Made by a program: the position numbers and the translations under genes. From the NCBI GenBank assembly GCA_910577065.1, contig CAJTLD010000043.1, positions 1 through 20,140 on the forward strand: DNA of 20,140 nt, read 5' to 3'. The DNA is from an uncultured Lachnospiraceae bacterium (GTDB lineage Bacteria; Bacillota; Clostridia; Lachnospirales; Lachnospiraceae). The notes below the pieces were generated by a model, which was given only the letters and a program-made list of their open reading frames with translations, did not search any database and was not told the origin of the DNA. Position 1 is the first letter of the stretch; each line of letters opens with the position of its first letter. Below, piece after piece: positions 17,101 through 20,140 of the stretch.

Positions 17101-18653
17101 TTATCCGATCGTTTGCTATTTCTTACAGTACAACGGCAAGCGGAGAAGATTTTACCAATATTCCGCTTTCCTCCAATACCTGGGAGGCGGATAAAGCGCT
17201 AAAGGGCATAGAGTTTTACGCGCCGGACGCAAGACGGATCCGGATTACCGCTTTGTCTACGGCAGGGGACGGAAACGGGGATCAGTATATTTCCGCTGCG
17301 GAATTTTACCTGTATGAAAGATATGACGCCGTAGTAAAAAAGACGTATTTGAGCGATCTTTATCTGGATACGGCGGATAAATCAGTGAAAAAATACCATG
17401 CCGAGGATCCGGCGTCCCTTGTAGTCAATGGAACAGAAAAAAGCTTTGACAACGGTATCGGGATGAACGCCGGTTCGTCCGTTACCTGGGATTTGGAAGG
17501 AAAGCCGTTTGACGCGCTTTCGGCCCGGATTGGCGTAGCCGCCGCTCTTTCCAAAGGTGATAAAGCGAGTGCAAAAATTTATGGCGACGGCGTATTATTA
17601 TATGAGACTGAAATATTAGCGGGAAAAGACGCTTCGGAGTCAGTATATCTAAAGCTTGCGGGAATCCGGAACCTGACGGTGTCCGTATCCCCGGTAAGCG
17701 GTTCTGCGCATGTGATCCTGGCGGATGCGAAACTTCTGAACCAGGACAATCAAAAGGAAATAACTATGATTGAAGGGGAACGTGTGGCTGGGGCGGCTAA
17801 TATGGACATGACGCCGCCTAATAAAGGCAAAATAAGCTGGAGTTCGTCGGATCCTTCTGTGGCGGAAGTTTATGACGGAGGAACCGTGAATGCAGTCCGC
17901 GAAGGAGAAGCCAAGATTACGGCCAGATATTCCGACGGCAGTTCGTTTGAATGCAGCGTGCATGTGAAAAAGCCGCAGAACCACAGTCTTGCGGACAGCA
18001 AGGCAAACGCCCTGGCGGTTTTAATGGCGTATAAAAATCCGGCCGATTACCGCGACGCGCAGAAAAAGGAACTGGAGGCGATTCTTGCACAGGCGCAGGC
18101 AGCGATTGAGAACGCAGCGGATGAAGCGGGTATCGCGCAGGCAGTGGAAGCGGCTAAAGCAGCTATGGATAAAATTAAGACAAACGCACAGTTTACGGAG
18201 GAGGAGAAAGGCAGCCAGACGCTTCCGAAAGTGGGGACAAAGAAAACGGTCGGCGATATCACCTACCAGATTACGGCTTTTAGCCCTTCCAAAAAAACAG
18301 CCGCCGTGTTTACGGCCAAAAAGAAGGCAAAAATTGTAATCCCTGCAACCGTAAATATTGACGGGTATCAGTACCAGGTGAATGAAATAAAAACGAAGGC
18401 GTTCCGGAACAACAAAAAAATCACACAGGTTACGATTGGAAATAAAATTACCCGGATTGGTAAGAAAGCGTTTGAAGGCTGCAAGAATCTCAAAAAAATT
18501 ACGATAAAGTCCAAGAAGATAACTAAAATTGAGAAAAATGCCTTTGCAAAAATTTCGTCTAAGGCAAAAATTACCGTACCGAAGGGAAAACTGAAAAGTT
18601 ATAAGAAATTATTCCAAAACGCGAAACTGCCCAAAGGCGTCAGGATAAAATAA
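14157..18653 (+). CDS. Secreted M60 (enhancin-like) mucin-targeting metallopeptidase
   Basis: A 1,498-residue secreted zinc metallopeptidase predicted to cleave heavily glycosylated proteins such as mucins. Signal peptide about 1-28 (cleavage near VSA). Next come an Ig-like surface domain (about 37-120; DQEDGDL, GNYPVTYQVTDSDGN) and the M60 domain (about 125-620) with HEFGH (H398, E399, H402) and a third ligand E417, which fits HExxH-X(8-24)-E. Then: a putative mucin/carbohydrate-binding module of the enhancin type (about 700-775; HYYFTDPQNPYITVRIMD); an F5/8C (CBM32-like) domain (about 911-1056; AVDGDVNTIWHS); an NPCBM-like domain (about 1061-1197; NGIGMNAGSSVTW); a Big2-like domain (about 1203-1270; SWSSSDPSVAEV); a FIVAR-like helical unit (about 1277-1341); and a lysine-rich BspA-type leucine-rich repeat end (about 1360-1498). 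No LPXTG or transmembrane tail. Its pairing with a sialidase supports mucin degradation. Confidence 0.92.
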   Translation: MQYFKKICALVLSLSLLLGLVPGAGVSAKESEKQSAFDAYRKPFLSGPVQTWIYQGEEYGNNRNKVFADDQEDGDLTSKIKQTGTVNTSKPGNYPVTYQVTDSDGNTAEMKTNVTVLATGSTDASSKRVQRKLYTLPDASHLTEIGFNRGYFHDRQSLGIWLPAGGELKIRLVNSGEFGKELELKLLNDDSVTEKLSVETSGAWGTPKDSAKIPANGDWITVKNSFQDGEELKSADSVPFIYTPKNTTVQPIVEIEWNDDLNEIPYYRYKDNEQAFFAEWDRSKAPFAIIEGQAATYLVPVIDRNKIINYPDPNVKEAYRFKTIDEMLGWAADFVTQYDAYSGLSFDAEEPYNQNVRAKFFIKANQHGAGLAYYSSDHSASNDKSLGSYLYREWVSLHEFGHGYEGAIATRENSFVETTNNIMGHYFESTYRLEEDFGWLLDVAGSTKLERYNNLGRSAERLRNEVTSFNDMTEGRKEYRSTLYMFINMLDCLGPQETVSAMHTQYRRYVYENQKHTSSSDVIIDSFSRTGGYNVAPYFDGWHINASEVVEDKLYGLDLPMVYYLRNLIPDDALAEQARRQLNDAGAGLNGIYSLVSTDDLAKLSTKYTSDVTLNISIDDFAAIEGRTILIKNGSKIAARVTADQPQLKVSLPVGIYEVELPLPRTAEYSYGNEYLVAAKGNVTKELVYKKASPNPLVDDTQLKLFGMSDAEVAVFTLDTENNLLNCRINSIQPHYYFTDPQNPYITVRIMDAQGKELFRASLQGDKKAEAVLRDFAFPVGAKVEIMHREPDRMRFVSRYTREPILAYEGYKSNSVTFVRTQKGLMPDTWNESQVNGVYAAMLNEYSDFVLKNMSREDLALEEKFHNAKMVLSKAYECLDEEGKQEYRAVYGMLIGEEPDAYHRYEKIDSSLLRGEAKSQQDQNNNAAANAVDGDVNTIWHSAYNEEDILAGDKNTYTITLPANTDIGKLEYLPRQDGENGIIRSFAISYSTTASGEDFTNIPLSSNTWEADKALKGIEFYAPDARRIRITALSTAGDGNGDQYISAAEFYLYERYDAVVKKTYLSDLYLDTADKSVKKYHAEDPASLVVNGTEKSFDNGIGMNAGSSVTWDLEGKPFDALSARIGVAAALSKGDKASAKIYGDGVLLYETEILAGKDASESVYLKLAGIRNLTVSVSPVSGSAHVILADAKLLNQDNQKEITMIEGERVAGAANMDMTPPNKGKISWSSSDPSVAEVYDGGTVNAVREGEAKITARYSDGSSFECSVHVKKPQNHSLADSKANALAVLMAYKNPADYRDAQKKELEAILAQAQAAIENAADEAGIAQAVEAAKAAMDKIKTNAQFTEEEKGSQTLPKVGTKKTVGDITYQITAFSPSKKTAAVFTAKKKAKIVIPATVNIDGYQYQVNEIKTKAFRNNKKITQVTIGNKITRIGKKAFEGCKNLKKITIKSKKITKIEKNAFAKISSKAKITVPKGKLKSYKKLFQNAKLPKGVRIK

Positions 18654-18660
18654 GCATGAT

Positions 18661-18695
18661 AAAAACGGAGAGCCTGTGAACGGCTCTCCGCTTTT
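18661..18695. terminator. Bidirectional terminator between convergent genes
   Basis: A perfect nine-base stem, CGGAGAGCC (18666-18674) with GGCTCTCCG (18682-18690), and a seven-base loop. It is flanked by AAAAA on the left and CTTTT on the right, so it can end transcription from both the M60 gene (plus) and the HD-GYP gene (minus). It lies seven bases past each stop codon. Confidence 0.9.
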
Positions 18696-18701
18696 GTGCG
18701 C

Positions 18702-19787
18702 TTATAACAAAGACTGGATAGAAAGGGACGGCGTGCGGGACAAATCAATGCATGTGCCGTCCGAAACCTGTACGATTGGTTTGGATAAAAACTGTTTGTT
18801 CAGCATAATGATGCTGGCGTCCCGTCCGTTTGAAAGCAGTACGCGGCTGCTTTGGTATGTATAAGCGATTCCTTCTAAAAACGTCAGGATATATTTGGGA
18901 TTGTATTTCTGCAGCCCGTCGTTTTCAAAATCTGCAATAACCTGGAACGGGCAAATCGGAGCGCGGTAAGAACGCGCCGCAGTCATAGCGTCGTATACGT
19001 CCGCAATGGCGATGATTTGTGCAAACCGGTCAATTTCATCCCCTTTGAGTTTTTGCGGGTAACCGCTGCCGTCGCACCGTTCCTGGTGCATCAGCGCCGC
19101 GTTTTTGATATGGGGGTTTAATTGGGGATACGGCAGTAAAAGCAGATATCCGTACGCCGGGTATTTTTTTACCAGGACCAGTTCTTCTTTGGTGTATTTG
19201 TCCGGTTTGTCCAAAATGTCGGCGGGAATTTTTGTCTTGCCGATATCGTGCAGGAGAGCGGCTACCGTAAGTGTCTGCAAGTCCCGTTCGGACAGCTTAA
19301 GCCATTTGCCAAGTATGTTGGAAATCAGGGCAACGTTGAGCGAATGGGCATAAATGCTGTCTGCAATTGTACGCATATTGTGCAGCATATTAAACATTTC
19401 AAACGAGGTGGCTACCTTTGTCAGCAAAGGTTCCGCCGTCTGGTAAATCTGATCGGTATCGATTACGCCGTTGTCGGCGATAACTGCGGACAGCGCCTGG
19501 CGCAGAGCGGCGGTAGCCTTGGCATAGTCATGCTGGAAATTCTGAAATTCCGCGTAGTCTTTGATACGTTCAAAGTAAGTGGGTTCACAGGAGTGCCCTT
19601 CCGGATTTCCTTCCGGTTTGGCGTAGTCCTGAATCTGGATGGAATCAATGCCATAAAAATGAATCCGGGCAATTAACGCGTCCGTCAGGGTAACGCCTTC
19701 GTCCGCAATTAACTGTCCCTGTTTGGTTACAACCGGGAGGGCTGTTACCATACCCTGTTTTAATTGTGAGGTTTTGATAATCTGCAT
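18702..19787 (-). CDS. HD-GYP domain protein, likely c-di-GMP phosphodiesterase family
   Basis: A 361-residue cytoplasmic protein of the family that hydrolyses cyclic di-GMP. The start is ATG at 19787, eight bases after AGGAG; the in-frame ATG 81 bases further upstream lies inside the preceding small gene and is rejected. Residues of about 1-55 match the short N-terminal domain common in these proteins (LKQGMVTALPVV, IADEGVTLTD); no receiver or membrane domain is present. The HD-GYP domain spans about 125-320: H148, the HD pair H180-D181 (LLHDIGKTKIP), H234, E236 and GSGYP (241-244), and IADVYDAMTAARSYR (261-275). Two usual metal-ligand histidines differ: the HP motif after the HD helix is Y209-P210, and the second His of HHE is Q235. 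The C-terminal 40 or so residues may be a small beta domain. It is the second gene of a minus-strand pair. Confidence 0.88.
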   Translation of the reverse strand: MQIIKTSQLKQGMVTALPVVTKQGQLIADEGVTLTDALIARIHFYGIDSIQIQDYAKPEGNPEGHSCEPTYFERIKDYAEFQNFQHDYAKATAALRQALSAVIADNGVIDTDQIYQTAEPLLTKVATSFEMFNMLHNMRTIADSIYAHSLNVALISNILGKWLKLSERDLQTLTVAALLHDIGKTKIPADILDKPDKYTKEELVLVKKYPAYGYLLLLPYPQLNPHIKNAALMHQERCDGSGYPQKLKGDEIDRFAQIIAIADVYDAMTAARSYRAPICPFQVIADFENDGLQKYNPKYILTFLEGIAYTYQSSRVLLSNGRDASIIMLNKQFLSKPIVQVSDGTCIDLSRTPSLSIQSLL

Positions 19788-19827
19788 TTGGATCGCTCCT
19801 TTATTATAATTATATAATGATGTGTAT

Positions 19828-19956
19828 TTATGAATGTTCGGGATGTTCTTTTGGATCGTGCGTCTCAATATATTCGATCAAATCCAGGATTTTCGTATCG
19901 CTCATACCGCTTGCTCTAAGCTGGCGGCTCAGATTTATAATTTCCTTGCCAGTCAT
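19828..19956 (-). CDS. Small 42-residue protein of unknown function
   Basis: A short minus-strand gene directly upstream of the HD-GYP gene (40-base gap). The start is ATG at 19956 with an AGGCAGGTG ribosome site; it ends with TAA at 19828-19830. The protein begins MTGKEIINLSRQLRASGMSD and ends in a His/Glu-rich tail (THDPKEHPEHS). The body (EIINLSRQLR, KILDLIEYIE) looks like two amphipathic helices joined by a GMSD turn. There is no signal peptide or membrane segment. A promoter sits 42 bases upstream. It loosely recalls small helical sporulation regulators of the Spo0E type, but the SQELD-like motif is absent, so I do not assign it. It may be a partner or regulator of the HD-GYP protein. 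Confidence 0.7.
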   Translation of the reverse strand: MTGKEIINLSRQLRASGMSDTKILDLIEYIETHDPKEHPEHS

Positions 19957-19997
19957 AGTATCACCTGCCTTTATAGAGGATGTGGAATAATACGTTT

Positions 19998-20027
19998 ATT
20001 ATATCAGATAAAGGTCTTGGGTGTAAA
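19998..20027 (-). promoter_or_regulatory. Promoter of the small gene and HD-GYP pair
   Basis: On the minus strand, TTTACA (20022-20027), an 18-base spacer and TATAAT (19998-20003). It reads toward the 42-residue gene. No other promoter was seen before the HD-GYP gene, which suggests co-transcription. Confidence 0.75.
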
Positions 20028-20140
20028 GCTTATTCCGGGCGCTTTGCTTAAAATCAGAAGGCGAAGCTATTGTTACTGTTCACATCCATGGTGTTCACAG
20101 TAACGAATCCGGCCTATTTAAAGTTGCCTTACGGCAAGAG
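20028..20140. other. Non-coding right end of the window
   Basis: Apart from the composite palindrome, this stretch shows a weak hairpin (GCTTTGC 20041-20047 with GCGAAGC 20061-20067, one G-T pair) and a small stem (TTGCC 20124-20128 with GGCAA 20133-20137). Read on the minus strand, the latter is followed by CTTTAAAT and could be part of a terminator for a gene beyond the window. No gene is visible. Confidence 0.4.
20072..20104. repeat. Composite palindrome with internal direct repeats
   Basis: Outer inverted arms GTTAC (20072-20076) and GTAAC (20100-20104) enclose two identical direct copies of TGTTCACA (20077-20084 and 20092-20099), separated by TCCATGG. As a hairpin, GTTACTGT pairs with ACAGTAAC (eight bases), and an inner CAC/GTG pair closes a seven-base loop. 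It could be a regulator site or a copy of a dispersed intergenic repeat. Confidence 0.55.

Noticed and set aside
19788..19868. The longer HD-GYP start at 19868.
   Set aside because: It would overlap the upstream 42-residue gene out of frame. The good AGGAG site is directly before 19787, where the conserved N-terminal domain begins.
19828..19956. Calling the 42-residue protein a Spo0E-type phosphatase.
   Set aside because: Size and helices fit loosely, but the SQELD-type motif of that family is absent.
9331..20079. The 11-mer ATTGTTACTGT occurs both near the sialidase transcription start (9331-9341) and in the right-end palindrome (20069-20079).
   Set aside because: Dozens of shared 11-mers are expected by chance in 20 kb, and the sialidase copy lacks the TGTTCACA repeats and the palindrome.

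Overview
The window looks like a chromosomal segment of a Gram-positive, gut-associated member of the Clostridia, most likely Lachnospiraceae. This is inferred from gene content and signal style: AGGAGG ribosome sites, TTGACA/TATAAT promoters, a Cys-type MurA, a secreted sialidase and an M60 mucinase-like protein carrying FIVAR, CBM and BspA-type repeat modules, and no outer-membrane functions. No tRNA, rRNA, CRISPR array, transposase or integrase was seen.

Layout. (1) 1-2702: the 3' three quarters of mfd, cut by the window edge. (2) 2835-4016: a lipoprotein foldase of the PrsA/SurA type with an acidic tandem-repeat tail, ending at a strong terminator. (3) 4102-7621: two overlapping half-size ABC exporter genes that form a typical asymmetric heterodimer; NBD1 is degenerate and NBD2 is canonical. 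(4) 7622-7929: a 308-base non-coding stretch with a GC-rich hairpin region, an 11-bp-period direct repeat and a consensus promoter, leading into murA (7930-9222), which ends at a terminator. (5) 9401-14029 and 14157-18653: two very large secreted multidomain proteins, a GH33 sialidase and an M60 (enhancin-like) metallopeptidase. Each has its own promoter and terminator. (6) Minus strand: a small 42-residue protein and an HD-GYP domain protein share a promoter at the right end and converge on the M60 gene across a bidirectional terminator. The last 100 bases hold a composite palindromic element.

How the genes fit together. The left half is cell housekeeping: transcription-coupled repair, extracytoplasmic folding, export and peptidoglycan precursor synthesis. 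The two giant exoenzymes form a small host-glycoprotein foraging locus: the sialidase would remove terminal sialic acid from mucin glycans, and the M60 protein, with carbohydrate-binding modules, would cleave the protein core. Both end in strongly lysine-rich modules and lack an LPXTG anchor, which suggests a shared non-covalent way of staying at the cell surface. The HD-GYP protein suggests c-di-GMP signalling next door, but two of its usual metal-ligand histidines are replaced.

The most unusual points are the HD-GYP substitutions, the duplicated module of about 250 residues in the sialidase, the paired cationic tails, the direct repeat upstream of murA, and the terminator that abuts the TTG start of the ABC operon. 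No clearly new defence or mobile system was found.
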